Assembly: GCA_029245065.1 (NCBI GenBank)
Contig: JAQWQB010000140.1
Location: 1-33,901 of the forward strand
Direction of reading: 5' to 3'
Origin: Flavobacteriales bacterium
GTDB taxonomy: Bacteria > Bacteroidota > Bacteroidia > Flavobacteriales_D > Sanyastnellaceae
Length of the DNA stretch: 33,901 nt
Shown here: positions 15,591-25,091 of the stretch, one piece after another
How positions within the stretch are numbered: the first letter of the stretch is position 1
How the letters are laid out: each line of letters starts with the position of its first letter
The notes under the pieces: model-generated
What the model saw: the letters and a program-made list of their open reading frames with translations, nothing else
Database searches by the model: none
Told to the model about the DNA's origin: nothing
Program-made: the position numbers and the translations under genes

Positions 15591-16856
15591 TTAAATGTGG
15601 AAATCCTTACTCTCTTGCAAGAATGGATGATTCTTAGGTACAAGTGGTGCTTTTGACAGCGCTCTGAATACCGAAAATATGAATAGACCGAGGAACATAA
15701 TGAACATACCAACCTCTAATAAACCGAAATGGTTGTGATCGAACATGGTTCCAGGAATAACTAGCAGATATGTGTCCACGAAGTGCCCAACAAAAATCAA
15801 CAGTCCAGTTGGAATGATGAAATATGGGTTTCGTTTTGCATCACGCGAGATCATCACGTAGAATGGAATCGCGAAATTGATGAAGAACATCAAAATGAAT
15901 GGCGTTTTGTATTCAGTAAAGAATCGCTGAGTAAAGTACGTTACTTCTTCAGGAATATCTGAGTACCAGATCAACATGAATTGACTAAACCACAGGTACG
16001 CCCATAGCATTGAAATGGCAAACATCCATTTTGCTAGATCGTGTACGTGAGACTGTGTTAAGTCTTGGAAATAACCTTTCGTTCTGAGGTAAAGGATAGA
16101 TACCAGCGCAAAGATCATTGCTCCTACCCACATTCCAGAGAAGAGGTACCAACCGAATAGCGTAGAGAACCAGTGGGTGTCAATAGACATAATCCAATCC
16201 CAAGCTAAGGTTGAAGAGAACACGGCAAAGAACACCAAGAATAGTGCACTTCGTCTGTGTACTTTAAAGTGTCTTTCAATACTTGCTTCTTTGTCTTCTT
16301 CCAGTGACCATTTTCTGAAAAGACGAGCAAAAATCAAGAATACAGCCAAGTAAACAAATGTTCTCCCCCAGTAGAATAATGGGCTGAAGTATGCTGACTT
16401 GTTTGCAATAATTTCATCGTAGTTGGTATTGAGCACAGCTCCAGTTTCCGTAGCCTCTGCACAGTGTGCATGTCCGTCTGCCTCAATCACATATTCGCAG
16501 TACAACGTTGAGTCCATCCAGTGGTACAGGTGGTGTACGTGTGCTTGTCCTGCAATCAAGACAATCAATATCACACCCAGACCGATTGGTAAGTAACCAA
16601 CGAACATGGCTTCGAACATACGTTTCACGTAAGCAGACCAACCTACCTCTGCGGCATACTGCAGTGCATAGAAGAATAGCGCACCCAATGCAATGGCAGT
16701 AAAAAAGAAGCCATTCACGAGCAGGTTTGCCCAAAATCGTTGATTGAGGTGGGTATCACCTCCTGATGTAAACAGCCCGACGAGTAATCCGACGATTCCA
16801 ATCACCATTAAGGCAATTGATACTGTTTTAGCTTTTCCTTCGAACTTGAAATCCAT
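15591..16856 (-). CDS. actF: Alternative complex III subunit ActF (quinol-oxidising membrane subunit)
   Basis: A 421-aa polytopic membrane protein (about ten helices) matching the second NrfD/PsrC-like subunit of alternative complex III. Typical segments are VSIALMVIGIVGLLVGLF near the start, the long acidic/His loop with cysteines (HVHHLYHWMDSTLYCEYV), LVFFAVFSSTLAWDWIMSID in the middle and IPTGLLIFVGHFVDTYLLVIPG towards the end. In known complexes ActF is homologous to ActC and flanks it in the membrane; its proton-channel or quinone role is less certain. It lies 33 bases after actE and 21 bases before ctaC, linking the quinol oxidoreductase to the oxidase in one transcript. Confidence 0.93.
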   Translation of the reverse strand: MDFKFEGKAKTVSIALMVIGIVGLLVGLFTSGGDTHLNQRFWANLLVNGFFFTAIALGALFFYALQYAAEVGWSAYVKRMFEAMFVGYLPIGLGVILIVLIAGQAHVHHLYHWMDSTLYCEYVIEADGHAHCAEATETGAVLNTNYDEIIANKSAYFSPLFYWGRTFVYLAVFLIFARLFRKWSLEEDKEASIERHFKVHRRSALFLVFFAVFSSTLAWDWIMSIDTHWFSTLFGWYLFSGMWVGAMIFALVSILYLRTKGYFQDLTQSHVHDLAKWMFAISMLWAYLWFSQFMLIWYSDIPEEVTYFTQRFFTEYKTPFILMFFINFAIPFYVMISRDAKRNPYFIIPTGLLIFVGHFVDTYLLVIPGTMFDHNHFGLLEVGMFIMFLGLFIFSVFRALSKAPLVPKNHPFLQESKDFHI

Positions 16857-16889
16857 GGTCGCGTTCTTCGTAAAGTGTGTTTCGTTCTA

Positions 16890-17594
16890 TTATCCTTGAG
16901 TAGTGTCATCAGCATCTGGCTCAGCTGCATCAGTTGCTGCATCTGCCTTCGGCTCCATCACATTCCCATTTTCATCGAATTCTGGCATTGTTCCGCCATT
17001 CTGCAATACTTGCACGTATTGAATCACTTGCCAACGTTCTTTTTGAGAAAGTTGAGAAGCATGTGATCCCATCAATCCTTTTCCGTACTGAATTGAGTGG
17101 TACATGTTTCCTTCTGGCAGGTCTTTCAATTTCTCACTGTAAGAAGGGATTCCTTCGATGTGACCATTCTTCGAAATGGTTCCATTTCCTTTTCCTTCTT
17201 CACCATGGCAGTGGATGCACATGATTTCGTAGATCTCTTGACCTTCTTCAATGTTTGCCTGTGTTGTTGGCAACGGGCTTGTCAGTCCAGCTCCAGCTGC
17301 CTCATAACCTTCCGTTGTGTTTGGGTATGGGTAAGGCATTCCAAATGCCATTTGGTCTCCCATGTAGGCAATTGAACCTTGAGCTGGCTTTCTTGCCGAC
17401 ATGCGTGAATTCAACGAATCAACTTGGCTTTCACCAAAATGATACGGATCCATGCCGTAGTCAACATAAGCTTCAATAGCCGGTGAGCGGTACATGTCAG
17501 GCATGTACTCTAATCCAGGACTATTTTCGTCGCTGATGCACGAACCCAATAGGGCCGCCACACAGAGAAATAAGAATGTATTTTTAAGCAACAT
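16890..17594 (-). CDS. actE: Alternative complex III subunit ActE (monohaem cytochrome c lipoprotein)
   Basis: A 234-aa lipoprotein with signal LFLCVAALLGSC (lipid-modified Cys at 19). Its class-I cytochrome c domain has one haem site, CIHCH (about residues 125-129), and a candidate axial Met in GLMGSH. Conserved upstream text (YMPDMYRSPAIEAYVDYG and AYMGDQMAFGMPYPYPNTTEGYEAAG) is typical of ActE rather than of free cytochromes. The C-terminus is acidic and Ala-rich (DAATDAAEPDADDTTQG). It accepts electrons from ActA and delivers them towards the oxidase's CuA on the periplasmic side. It follows actD by 10 bases. Confidence 0.94.
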   Translation of the reverse strand: MLLKNTFLFLCVAALLGSCISDENSPGLEYMPDMYRSPAIEAYVDYGMDPYHFGESQVDSLNSRMSARKPAQGSIAYMGDQMAFGMPYPYPNTTEGYEAAGAGLTSPLPTTQANIEEGQEIYEIMCIHCHGEEGKGNGTISKNGHIEGIPSYSEKLKDLPEGNMYHSIQYGKGLMGSHASQLSQKERWQVIQYVQVLQNGGTMPEFDENGNVMEPKADAATDAAEPDADDTTQG

Positions 17595-17604
17595 AGCGTT
17601 GATC

Positions 17605-18141
17605 TTACTCGTAATCTTTAATGCTTAGTTCAACAAGGGGTGTGTCTTTCAACATCCCTTCAATTTCGTCCGCAGAATTACTGTGGTTCTCATCTGTTGT
17701 AATTTCCATTACGAACATATGGTCAGTTGTTCTAGGGTCAGGGTTGGTAGCGGGCATTCCTGGCAACGTTCCATTTCTTAGGAAGTAGGTAATTGCCATT
17801 CCGTGTGCGCCACACAGTACAGAAAACTCAAACGTTACTGGAATGAAAGCTGGCAAGTTCTCAATAAGAGAGAAACTTGGCTTACCTCCAATGTTCATTG
17901 GCCAGTCGTGGATCATGAAGTACCACATACCTAACAGTGCTAAGCATGTTCCTCCGGTTGCATACATGAAGGCAGCGATTGCCAAACGAGTTCGTTTTAC
18001 TCCGATGATTGGATCCAATCCGTGAAGTGGGAACGGTGAGTACACCTCCTTCACTTTCAATCCTTTCGCAACGAGTGTTTCTGCAGCGCGCATTAACACA
18101 TCGTCATCATCGTACATCGCATGAAAGACTTTTTTGCTCAT
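17605..18141 (-). CDS. actD: Alternative complex III subunit ActD (DUF3341)
   Basis: A 178-aa membrane subunit of the DUF3341 family. It has a cytoplasmic ferredoxin-like N-terminal part (KKVFHAMYDDDDVLMRAAETLVAKGLKVKEVYSPFP), the HGLDPIIGVKRTRL motif, and two transmembrane helices (about 62-82 and 97-118), with a short acidic C-terminal region containing FVMEITTD. It carries no cofactor and has a structural role in the complex. Spacing to actC and actE (10 bases each) shows tight operon packing. Confidence 0.94.
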   Translation of the reverse strand: MSKKVFHAMYDDDDVLMRAAETLVAKGLKVKEVYSPFPLHGLDPIIGVKRTRLAIAAFMYATGGTCLALLGMWYFMIHDWPMNIGGKPSFSLIENLPAFIPVTFEFSVLCGAHGMAITYFLRNGTLPGMPATNPDPRTTDHMFVMEITTDENHSNSADEIEGMLKDTPLVELSIKDYE

Positions 18142-18151
18142 CTTCTACTGC

Positions 18152-19537
18152 TTAGTGATTGTCTGTATTATGTAATTTCTTGTAATTCTCTCCTGAAGAC
18201 TTCAAAATAGTCTTCAACTCATTCAGTGCCAATACTGGGAAGAACCTAGCAAATAGCAAGAAGAGTGTTCCGAAGATTCCGATTGTTCCAACGAAGATTC
18301 CAATGTCAATTGGAGTTGCGTGGAATTCACCCCATGATGAAGGATCGTAATCTCTGTGGATAGATGTTACGATAATCACGTAACGCTCGAACCACATACC
18401 AATGTTTACCACGATTGACAACACAAATGTGAAAGCCAATGACGTTCTAAGTTTCTTGAACCAATATAGCTGAGGCGAAATCACGTTGCAGGTCATCATG
18501 ATCCAGTACGACCAGGCATACGGTCCGGAGAATCTATTGATGAAGGCATATGATTCATACTCAACTCCTGAGTACCAGCTAATGAAAAGCTCTGTTAAGT
18601 AAGCCACACCTACGATAGAACCCGTAACAATGATTACGATGTTCATGTACTCGATGTGCTTCGTATGGATGTACGCCTCCAGCTTCATTGCTTTACGCAT
18701 GATGAGAAGCAAGGTTTGTACCATGGCGAATCCTGAGAATACCGCTCCAGATACGAAGTATGGAGGGAAGATGGTGGTGTGCCATCCTGGAATTACAGAG
18801 GTTGCGAAGTCCATTGATACAATCGAGTGAACCGAGAATACAAGTGGAGTAGCGATACCTGCTAATACAAGCGACACTTCTTCAAAACGCGTCCAGTTCT
18901 TTGCTCTACCTGACCAACCGAAACTCAAGATTCCGTAGATTTTCTTAGGCAGTGGTTTCACCATTCTATCTCTGATGGTTGCGAAATCAGGAATCAATCC
19001 AATGTACCAGAATACCAGTGACACCGAGAAATAAGTCGAGATCGCGAATACATCCCATAGGAGTGGCGAGTTAAAGTTTACCCATAGTGAACCGAATTGG
19101 TTTGGCAATGGGAATACCCAGTAACCGACCCATAAACGCCCCATGTGAATACCGGGGAATATGGCGGCCATGATTACGGCGAAGATGGTCATCGCCTCGG
19201 CAGAACGGTTAATCGCCATACGCCATTTCTGACGGAATAGGAGTAGTACTGCGGAGATCAGTGTACCGGCGTGTCCGATACCAACCCACCATACGAAGTT
19301 CGTGATATCCCACGCCCAACCTACAGTTTTGTTCAATCCCCAAACTCCAATACCTGTTCCAATTAGGTACATGATACAGCCTACGCCGTAAAGAGCGACC
19401 AAACCGGTCAAAGTCACAAGGATTTTCCACGTTCGTGGAGCTGATCCTTCAATAGGGCCTACTACGTCGTTTGTGATGTCTTGGTAAGACTTATCACCGA
19501 AAATGAGGGGTTCCCTTATAGCTGCTTCTCTTTGCAT
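18152..19537 (-). CDS. actC: Alternative complex III subunit ActC (NrfD/PsrC-like quinol site)
   Basis: A 461-aa membrane protein of about ten helices in the NrfD/PsrC fold, which holds the menaquinol oxidation site near the periplasmic face next to ActB. It begins MQREAAIREPLIFGDKSYQDI, the normal ActC opening. Further family text includes GIGHAGTLISAVLLLFRQKWR, FPGIHMGRLWVGYW, FSVHSIVSMDFATSVIPGWH and WFERYVIIV. Start choice: the open frame extends 30 bases upstream only to a TTG inside actB, whereas the ATG at 19537 lies 13 bases after the actB stop and gives the family-like N-terminus. Confidence 0.95.
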   Translation of the reverse strand: MQREAAIREPLIFGDKSYQDITNDVVGPIEGSAPRTWKILVTLTGLVALYGVGCIMYLIGTGIGVWGLNKTVGWAWDITNFVWWVGIGHAGTLISAVLLLFRQKWRMAINRSAEAMTIFAVIMAAIFPGIHMGRLWVGYWVFPLPNQFGSLWVNFNSPLLWDVFAISTYFSVSLVFWYIGLIPDFATIRDRMVKPLPKKIYGILSFGWSGRAKNWTRFEEVSLVLAGIATPLVFSVHSIVSMDFATSVIPGWHTTIFPPYFVSGAVFSGFAMVQTLLLIMRKAMKLEAYIHTKHIEYMNIVIIVTGSIVGVAYLTELFISWYSGVEYESYAFINRFSGPYAWSYWIMMTCNVISPQLYWFKKLRTSLAFTFVLSIVVNIGMWFERYVIIVTSIHRDYDPSSWGEFHATPIDIGIFVGTIGIFGTLFLLFARFFPVLALNELKTILKSSGENYKKLHNTDNH

Positions 19538-19550
19538 GGATAGCGGTCTT

Positions 19551-22500
19551 TTATGCTTCCTCTTCAATGTTACGAACCTTCGTCATGTAGAAGATATTTG
19601 GCTTCACACCAACTTCTTCCAATGCGTGGTACGCACGATTATTTTCAGAAGTCTCACGGACTTCAGATTTCTTGTCATTCAAGTCTCCAAACTTGATTGC
19701 TCCAACAGAGCAAGCTTCTGCACATGCAGTCACTACATCTCCATCTGCAACTGGCGTGCTGTTCTTCTTCGCCTCAAGCTTTCCAGCCTGAATACGTTGA
19801 ACACACATGCTGCACTTCTCCATCACCCCACGTGCACGAACTGTAACATCAGGGTTCAGTACCATACGCGTTAGCATATCTTGAGAAGGGTTCACGTTCT
19901 TGAACTTGTCATAGCCCATGTAGTTGAACCAGTTGAAACGACGCACTTTGTAAGGACAGTTGTTCGCACAATAACGTGTTCCAATACAACGGTTGTAGGT
20001 CATTTGGTTCAGACCTTCATTGCTATGTGTTGTTGCAGCTACCGGACAAACTGTTTCACACGGTGCGTGGTTACAGTGCTGACACATCATTGGCATGTGA
20101 ACTGTCTGAGGATTATCTCCAGGACGTTCCATTCTGCCGTAGCTATCAATCACACCTACTCCTTCTTCTTCTCCTCTTTCTAGACTGTAGTCAGAAGAGT
20201 AGAAACGGTCAATACGCAACCAGTGCATATCACGGTGACGGTGAACTTCGTCTTTACCTACCACAGGAACGTTGTTCTCAATATGGCAAGCTGTAACACA
20301 AGCACCACACCCTAGGCATGAGCTCAAATCAACTGTCATTCCCCAGCGGTGACCAACACCCTCTACTGGGTGCTCATGCCACATGTCGAATTCACTGATT
20401 CCAACTTTATCGCTTGAATCAATTTTTCCATCGCCATTTACATCGCGGTGAACATTCAAAGCGTGTTTTTTATTCCAAGATGCTTCTCCTTTCGCCTTGC
20501 TCTTTTCAGCAAGGTAAGCACCAATTGTTGTCTCTTTAACCACAGAATCACGTCCCATGTACGTGCTGTGCATTTGAGTTGAAGCGAGGTTGTATTCTCC
20601 TCCTTCTACTTGCTCAATTGCTACATCTGTGTTGTTGTATACAGGGAAACCATTCTTCATGGTCACGAATGGGAATACATTGGCACCAACTGGCTTCATG
20701 TTTCCGTTTTCGTCCTTCACGTGTTCTCCGTTCTCTTTTGTTTCGAAAGCGGCACGTCCAATTTTTTCGTTTCCTGCACCACGACCATATCCTAAAGCGA
20801 TACCAATGGTACCTGGCTTTTGACCTGGCTGAGGGAATACAGGCAATTCAACGGTTGAACCATTTGCTGTTACACGAACAACAGACGCTGGGTCCCTTTG
20901 TCCGAGCTTCAAGCTCATTCCCATTGCTTCCATGTCTGCGAATGACATGGTCACATAGTTGTCCCACGTCACCTTCGTTACCGGGTCAGGCAACTCTTGG
21001 CACCAAGGGTTAGCAATGTGGCTTCCATCTCCAATACCAGTCTTCTGGTAAAGGAATACTTGCCAATTGCCTCCATTTTCTTTCTTCACATTTGAAACGG
21101 CGTCCGCAACATTCATGCTAGCAACAGCAGCAGGTGCTTCTTCAGCAGCCGTATCAACAGCTTCAACGGCCGGTGCAGCAGCTGCTGCCTGAACCATCAT
21201 ACCATTGTGAACAGCTTTGTTCCAATCTTGGTCTGTGTACATGCCTGCAGCTCCATAAGCTGGGTTGTACGTTTGACGAAGGAAAGTATAGTAATCCATA
21301 TCCATACCAGCCCACTTCAAGAGCGACTCTTGTGCGGCACGTGTATTGAATAGCGGAGTAATCGTTGGTTGAACTAGATCTACACGTCCAGCAGTTAAGC
21401 TGAGGTCGTTCCAAGATTCTAGCCAGTGGTTATCTGGACAGATAACGCTGCATTTGCTTGCTGTTTCATCAGCAAGACCATTCATAGCCACAGACATCTT
21501 CACTTTCGCAAGACCTTCTGTAAACTCTGATGATGATGCCCAAGAGTAACCTGGGTTCGCTCCGTATACTACCAACGCATCTACTTGACCACCCTTCATG
21601 TCGCGAACGAGGTCAGCAAATGCTTTGTCGTTTCCTTGGAACATGTTAATTGGAGTAGCCGTATCTATCGTAACGCCGTAGTTACCAAGCTCATTGTTGA
21701 TTGCGTTAACAATACGCTGAACATCCGGATCATTGCTTCCTGCAACAACCAATGACGCTCCTTTATTAGCCTTCAACGCGTTCACCGCATTGTTGAGGGC
21801 CATTTCAGCAACACCTTCTACACTTGCATTCCCTCCAGTCAATCCGGCTAGAATTGCCGCAGCAACTTTACCTTCTTGGTCTGGTTTGATTTGAACACGT
21901 GTATCAGCGTTGGTACCTGTCAATGACATTTGACCTTCGAACTGGAAGTGACGAGACATCCACTCTCCTTCTGGCTTACGACGCATTGCGTAATCTGGAG
22001 CGTAAAGGTTTGAAGTCAACCAGTTTGCCAAGAAATCAGCTCCAATGCTCACCACCACTTTCGCGTTGTCGAACTTGTATGTTGGAATGATTGCCTGACC
22101 CATGGTCATTCTATTCGCTTCGCGCATTCCGCTGTACGAAATAGCATCGTACTGAACGTGAGAAGCGTTGTATTTCGCCTTGAACACGTCGATTGCGCGC
22201 TGTGTACTAGGAGAAACAACGGTATTTGAAAGAAGTACTACTCTTCTAGCTGAAGATAGTCCGTCCATCACTGCCTTGTCTGCATCACTCCAAGAAGCAG
22301 CAGATCCGCCCATCATTGGTCCTTGCAAACGTGCTGAATCATAAAGACCAAGCACAGAAGCATTGATACGCGCATTTAAGGCACCTTTTGCGATTCCATG
22401 ATTGCGGTTTCCTTTAATGAAGATTGGACGACCTTCTCTTGTTTTCACAAGGAGGCTTCCGTAATCATTACCGTCGTAGTAAGTACTTGCGTAGTAATTC

Positions 22501-22787
22501 GCAATTCCAGGAGTAATTTCTTCTGGCTTGTTTACGTATGGCACCGATTTGATCACAGGTGTCTCACATGCAGCAAGCGTAGCAGCCGTGATAGAGAACC
22601 CCATAAACTTGAGGAAGTCTCTACGACCCGTGCTTGTTTCATTAAGACGGTCATCACCGAGGAATTCATCTACGCTGGGTTGCCCAGGGAATTCTTCTTT
22701 AACGGCTTCCTGATACGCCTCTGTCTTCTCGAGTTCTTCGAGGTCGCTCCAGTATCGCTTTGTGTTACCCATTTGTCCTGACTTCAT
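19551..22787 (-). CDS. actB: Alternative complex III subunit ActB (molybdopterin-oxidoreductase-like plus Fe-S domain)
   Basis: A 1078-aa periplasmic subunit. A Tat-type signal ([10 protein letters not shown]... LAAC, about residues 54-74, with a possible lipobox) precedes a molybdopterin-oxidoreductase-like domain, which in known complexes has lost its cofactor. Its Fe-S domain starts near 815, with C824-L-G-C827-G-A-C830 and C834, then [26 protein letters not shown], and CSMCVQRI with [11 protein letters not shown]. These clusters move electrons from quinol towards the ActA haems. Oddities: an Ala/Pro/Glu-rich linker (about 535-565, [20 protein letters not shown]) and an EF-hand-like loop, D782[11 protein letters not shown]793. 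It starts three bases after actA. An alternative ATG at 22772 (MGNTKRYW) matches how many homologues begin and is equally possible. Confidence 0.95.
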   Translation of the reverse strand: MKSGQMGNTKRYWSDLEELEKTEAYQEAVKEEFPGQPSVDEFLGDDRLNETSTGRRDFLKFMGFSITAATLAACETPVIKSVPYVNKPEEITPGIANYYASTYYDGNDYGSLLVKTREGRPIFIKGNRNHGIAKGALNARINASVLGLYDSARLQGPMMGGSAASWSDADKAVMDGLSSARRVVLLSNTVVSPSTQRAIDVFKAKYNASHVQYDAISYSGMREANRMTMGQAIIPTYKFDNAKVVVSIGADFLANWLTSNLYAPDYAMRRKPEGEWMSRHFQFEGQMSLTGTNADTRVQIKPDQEGKVAAAILAGLTGGNASVEGVAEMALNNAVNALKANKGASLVVAGSNDPDVQRIVNAINNELGNYGVTIDTATPINMFQGNDKAFADLVRDMKGGQVDALVVYGANPGYSWASSSEFTEGLAKVKMSVAMNGLADETASKCSVICPDNHWLESWNDLSLTAGRVDLVQPTITPLFNTRAAQESLLKWAGMDMDYYTFLRQTYNPAYGAAGMYTDQDWNKAVHNGMMVQAAAAAPAVEAVDTAAEEAPAAVASMNVADAVSNVKKENGGNWQVFLYQKTGIGDGSHIANPWCQELPDPVTKVTWDNYVTMSFADMEAMGMSLKLGQRDPASVVRVTANGSTVELPVFPQPGQKPGTIGIALGYGRGAGNEKIGRAAFETKENGEHVKDENGNMKPVGANVFPFVTMKNGFPVYNNTDVAIEQVEGGEYNLASTQMHSTYMGRDSVVKETTIGAYLAEKSKAKGEASWNKKHALNVHRDVNGDGKIDSSDKVGISEFDMWHEHPVEGVGHRWGMTVDLSSCLGCGACVTACHIENNVPVVGKDEVHRHRDMHWLRIDRFYSSDYSLERGEEEGVGVIDSYGRMERPGDNPQTVHMPMMCQHCNHAPCETVCPVAATTHSNEGLNQMTYNRCIGTRYCANNCPYKVRRFNWFNYMGYDKFKNVNPSQDMLTRMVLNPDVTVRARGVMEKCSMCVQRIQAGKLEAKKNSTPVADGDVVTACAEACSVGAIKFGDLNDKKSEVRETSENNRAYHALEEVGVKPNIFYMTKVRNIEEEA

Positions 22788-22790
22788 ATA

Positions 22791-24182
22791 TTAATAGTGG
22801 CACTTAGAGCATTCCCATCCCCCAAGTTCCTTAACTGTCACCTTTTCGTCTTCGAGGTATTTACGCAGTTCCTCGTTTCCGCGCATGTCGTCTTTGAGAC
22901 GGTTATGAATTTCCTCGTAGTATCCGTTATCTGTAGTTGTTACACCAACTTCTGCCTTGTTGTGGCATTCGATACACCATCCCATTGTAAGAGTAGGCTT
23001 CGAAAGCTGGATCAAACCAGGATAATCATCTACGAGTGCATTGATTTCCTCCACTGGAGCAATTCGTCCGCCTTTGAATGTTTGCACATCTCCGTGGCAG
23101 TTCTGACATTGCAACCCAGCCACTTCAACGTGCTGAGAGTGATTGAAATATACGTGGTCTGGGAGGTTGTGCACCTTCACCCATTCGATTGGTTGTTCTT
23201 CGTAATCTTCGATGTACTGACCGTTTTCAGGATTGAAACCGATCGCAGCGTAGATCTTACCAAGCTCTTCACCACCCCAACGAGATCCATTCTTGATTCC
23301 TTTGTGGCAGTTCATACAAACATTCGTTGATGGAATACCTGCGTGTTTTGACTTGGAAGCTGAACTGTGGCAGTACTGACAATCTACTTCGTTCTCACAA
23401 ACGTGAATACTGTGGTAGAATTTGATTGGTTGTTCTGGGTAGTACCCTTCGTAAACGCCTACCTCCATAGCTCCTTTGTAGGCCATGGTGATGAAAACAG
23501 CAGTAATAAACAATCCTGCAACAGATACCCAGGCCAAATGCCTCCAAGCCCATGCCTTCGCAGACTCAAAGTAAGACATGCTTGGTAGCGGCTCCTTTCC
23601 TTCTGATTCCAATTTAGCGTTCTCCAAGCTCTTCTTCACAGAGCCAGCAGAAACCGCAATGATGACAAACAACACAAACAAGATCAAGAACCAGATGGCT
23701 GAAGAGCTGTCTGAGTCTTCTGTTTGCATTTCGTCTATCGTAAGACACTCATTCTCTGAAAGCACAGGCTCAGCCACATCTGGTGGGTTCTGCACATAGG
23801 CCATGATGTCTTTCACATCGGCAGCAGATACTGCCTGGGCAGTCATCCACCCATACGTCCCAACGTAACGCTCAACAAGAGACTTTACGTAAGGATCTCC
23901 TGTAGCCGCCGCACCTTGTGGATTTTGGATCCACTTCACCAACATTTCGTCAGAAGAATCCCAACGATCCTTGATTCCGGCAAGTCCAGGGGCCGCCAAT
24001 ACTTCAGCAGTCACTTTGTGACAAGAAGCGCAGTTCGCTTTGAAAAGCGACTCGCCATTTGCAATATCACCTTCGTCCCATATACCGGCGAATACTGGCG
24101 ATAGCAGGGCAAAGGATAGCATGAGGGTTAGCGCTCTTAATGCGCTTTGAAATTTCGTCATTCCTTTAGATGGTAGGTTCAT
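22791..24182 (-). CDS. actA: Alternative complex III subunit ActA (multihaem cytochrome c)
   Basis: This 463-aa periplasmic, membrane-anchored cytochrome relays electrons from ActB to ActE. It has a signal/anchor (LTLMLSFALLSPVFA), then a class-I-like domain with haem site C51-A-S-C-H and possible Met ligand in YGWMTAQ. A transmembrane helix (about 157-177, SAIWFLILFVLFVIIAVSAG) and a second (about 210-230) follow, then CQYCH, CMNCH, CQNCH and CIECH. CSKCHY forms the extreme C-terminus. That makes six CxxCH motifs, while the classic family description is a pentahaem protein. The start was set at the ATG at 24182. The frame extends to a GTG at 24245, but that lies upstream of the promoter box at 24231-24224. 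It is the first gene of the act-cta operon. Confidence 0.93.
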   Translation of the reverse strand: MNLPSKGMTKFQSALRALTLMLSFALLSPVFAGIWDEGDIANGESLFKANCASCHKVTAEVLAAPGLAGIKDRWDSSDEMLVKWIQNPQGAAATGDPYVKSLVERYVGTYGWMTAQAVSAADVKDIMAYVQNPPDVAEPVLSENECLTIDEMQTEDSDSSSAIWFLILFVLFVIIAVSAGSVKKSLENAKLESEGKEPLPSMSYFESAKAWAWRHLAWVSVAGLFITAVFITMAYKGAMEVGVYEGYYPEQPIKFYHSIHVCENEVDCQYCHSSASKSKHAGIPSTNVCMNCHKGIKNGSRWGGEELGKIYAAIGFNPENGQYIEDYEEQPIEWVKVHNLPDHVYFNHSQHVEVAGLQCQNCHGDVQTFKGGRIAPVEEINALVDDYPGLIQLSKPTLTMGWCIECHNKAEVGVTTTDNGYYEEIHNRLKDDMRGNEELRKYLEDEKVTVKELGGWECSKCHY

Positions 24183-24223
24183 CTCTATTCTTTGTTGGAT
24201 CAGAACGGACATATAATCGCGGG

Positions 24224-24231
24224 CAAATTTA
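24224..24231 (-). promoter_or_regulatory. Bacteroidota -7 promoter box for the act-cta operon
   Basis: The minus strand reads TAAATTTG, an exact TAnnTTTG match, ending 41 bases before the proposed actA ATG. No clear -33 TTG was found at normal spacing. Its location excludes the GTG at 24245 as the true start. Confidence 0.55.
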
Positions 24232-24284
24232 TGGGATTTTAACACTCAGAGCGGGGCTGGCTGACAAAATTGTGACACTCTTTC

Positions 24285-24369
24285 CTAATTTAAAATCGTT
24301 CTAAATTAGCACCTGTTGGGTCAATAATTATGGTTTTCAGCGTTTAACGTCCATGAATCAGCGCTTAAC
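24285..24369. promoter_or_regulatory. Repeats in the divergent actA / SPOR-gene promoter region
   Basis: Gene-free region 24183-24427. A perfect 8-bp inverted repeat, CTAATTTA (24285-24292) and TAAATTAG (24302-24309), has a 9-base spacer. Two near-identical 12-mers, TCAGCGTTTAAC (24337-24348) and TCAGCGCTTAAC (24358-24369), are exactly 21 bp apart, i.e. two helical turns. ACCTGTT (24311) and AACAGGT (24367) are inverted to each other. These sit between two outward-facing promoter boxes and could be operator sites; no regulator is identified. Confidence 0.35.
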
Positions 24370-24402
24370 AGGTATGGCACAGTTCGTGCATGAAAATTAT
24401 CA

Positions 24403-24410
24403 TAGTTTTG
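24403..24410 (+). promoter_or_regulatory. Bacteroidota -7 promoter box for the SPOR-domain gene
   Basis: TAGTTTTG, an exact TAnnTTTG match, 17 bases before the ATG at 24428. No -33 TTG at standard spacing. Confidence 0.5.
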
Positions 24411-24427
24411 CAACGTAGATTTTTGAC

Positions 24428-24979
24428 ATGAAAAAGACCGCATCCATCCTGTGCACGCTTGCACTTTTAACTGTTTCCTCACAGTCGTTCTCCCAAGATG
24501 ATTCTTCTTGGTGGAGAAAGCTATTTAAGAAGGAAACGGTGGAAGAAATGAAAACGGAGGAACAGGAGGAGAAGCCTGCTCCAGTACCTCAAGATACCGT
24601 GAAGACATCACCCATTGATGCCCCAGTTGAAGTGGTTCCTACCGTGCCATCAATGTTGGACCGTCCGGGAAAGATTGAGGTTAGTACACCCAACCATTTC
24701 ACCAAGTTAGATAGCACTTTCCGAAAGAACCCTCCTGCCTTGGAAGGGTATCGCATTCAAATTTATTTTGGTGATTTAGAAAAGGCGCGTGCTATTCGCA
24801 CCGGATTTTTGAACAGTACAAAAGCACATCCGTGTTACCTTGAACAGAACCCACCGAGTTTCGTTGTTCAAGTGGGCGACTTTCGCACTTCATTGGACGC
24901 TCACAGAGCGCTGGAAGAGATTAAACTGAATTATCCAGGTGCTTTGGTAGTGCCTGCGGAAATTGAGATTCCTCGATAG
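24428..24979 (+). CDS. SPOR-domain secreted protein
   Basis: A 183-aa exported protein. The signal peptide (1-22, ending SFSQ) is followed by a charged, Pro/Glu-rich linker (about 35-85). A C-terminal SPOR-like domain (about 107-178) comprises GYRIQIYFGDLEKARAIRTG, CYLEQNPPSFVVQVGDF, and DAHRALEEIKLNYPGALVVP. SPOR domains bind denuded peptidoglycan at division sites or septa, so a periplasmic cell-wall role is likely. It is transcribed divergently from the actA operon and converges on infB; from memory, a SPOR gene between infB and actA is a recurrent Bacteroidota arrangement. A promoter box lies 17 bases upstream and a bidirectional terminator follows. Confidence 0.85.
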   Translation: MKKTASILCTLALLTVSSQSFSQDDSSWWRKLFKKETVEEMKTEEQEEKPAPVPQDTVKTSPIDAPVEVVPTVPSMLDRPGKIEVSTPNHFTKLDSTFRKNPPALEGYRIQIYFGDLEKARAIRTGFLNSTKAHPCYLEQNPPSFVVQVGDFRTSLDAHRALEEIKLNYPGALVVPAEIEIPR

Positions 24980-25026
24980 GCTTATCGACAATAACGTAGT
25001 GATGACTGCAAGTAATAGTAGTCACT

Positions 25027-25058
25027 AAAAAGGCCCAACAGATGTTGAGCCTTTTTTT
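25027..25058. terminator. Bidirectional intrinsic terminator
   Basis: AAAAAGGC (25027-25034) pairs with GCCTTTTT (25049-25056), with an inner CAACA/TGTTG stem and a two-base loop. Both flanks are A/T-runs, so it serves the SPOR gene (+) and infB (-), which converge here. Confidence 0.88.
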
Positions 25059-25091
25059 ATGTCGTTCAGATTCGTATCAGCGGTATGCTGT

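Noticed and set aside
19551-22787. ActB as an active molybdenum enzyme
   Set aside because: The gene order and Fe-S pattern are those of alternative complex III, whose ActB carries no molybdenum cofactor in characterised complexes.
24183-24245. Extended N-terminus of ActA from GTG 24245
   Set aside because: It would start upstream of the -7 box and puts a charged segment before the signal peptide.
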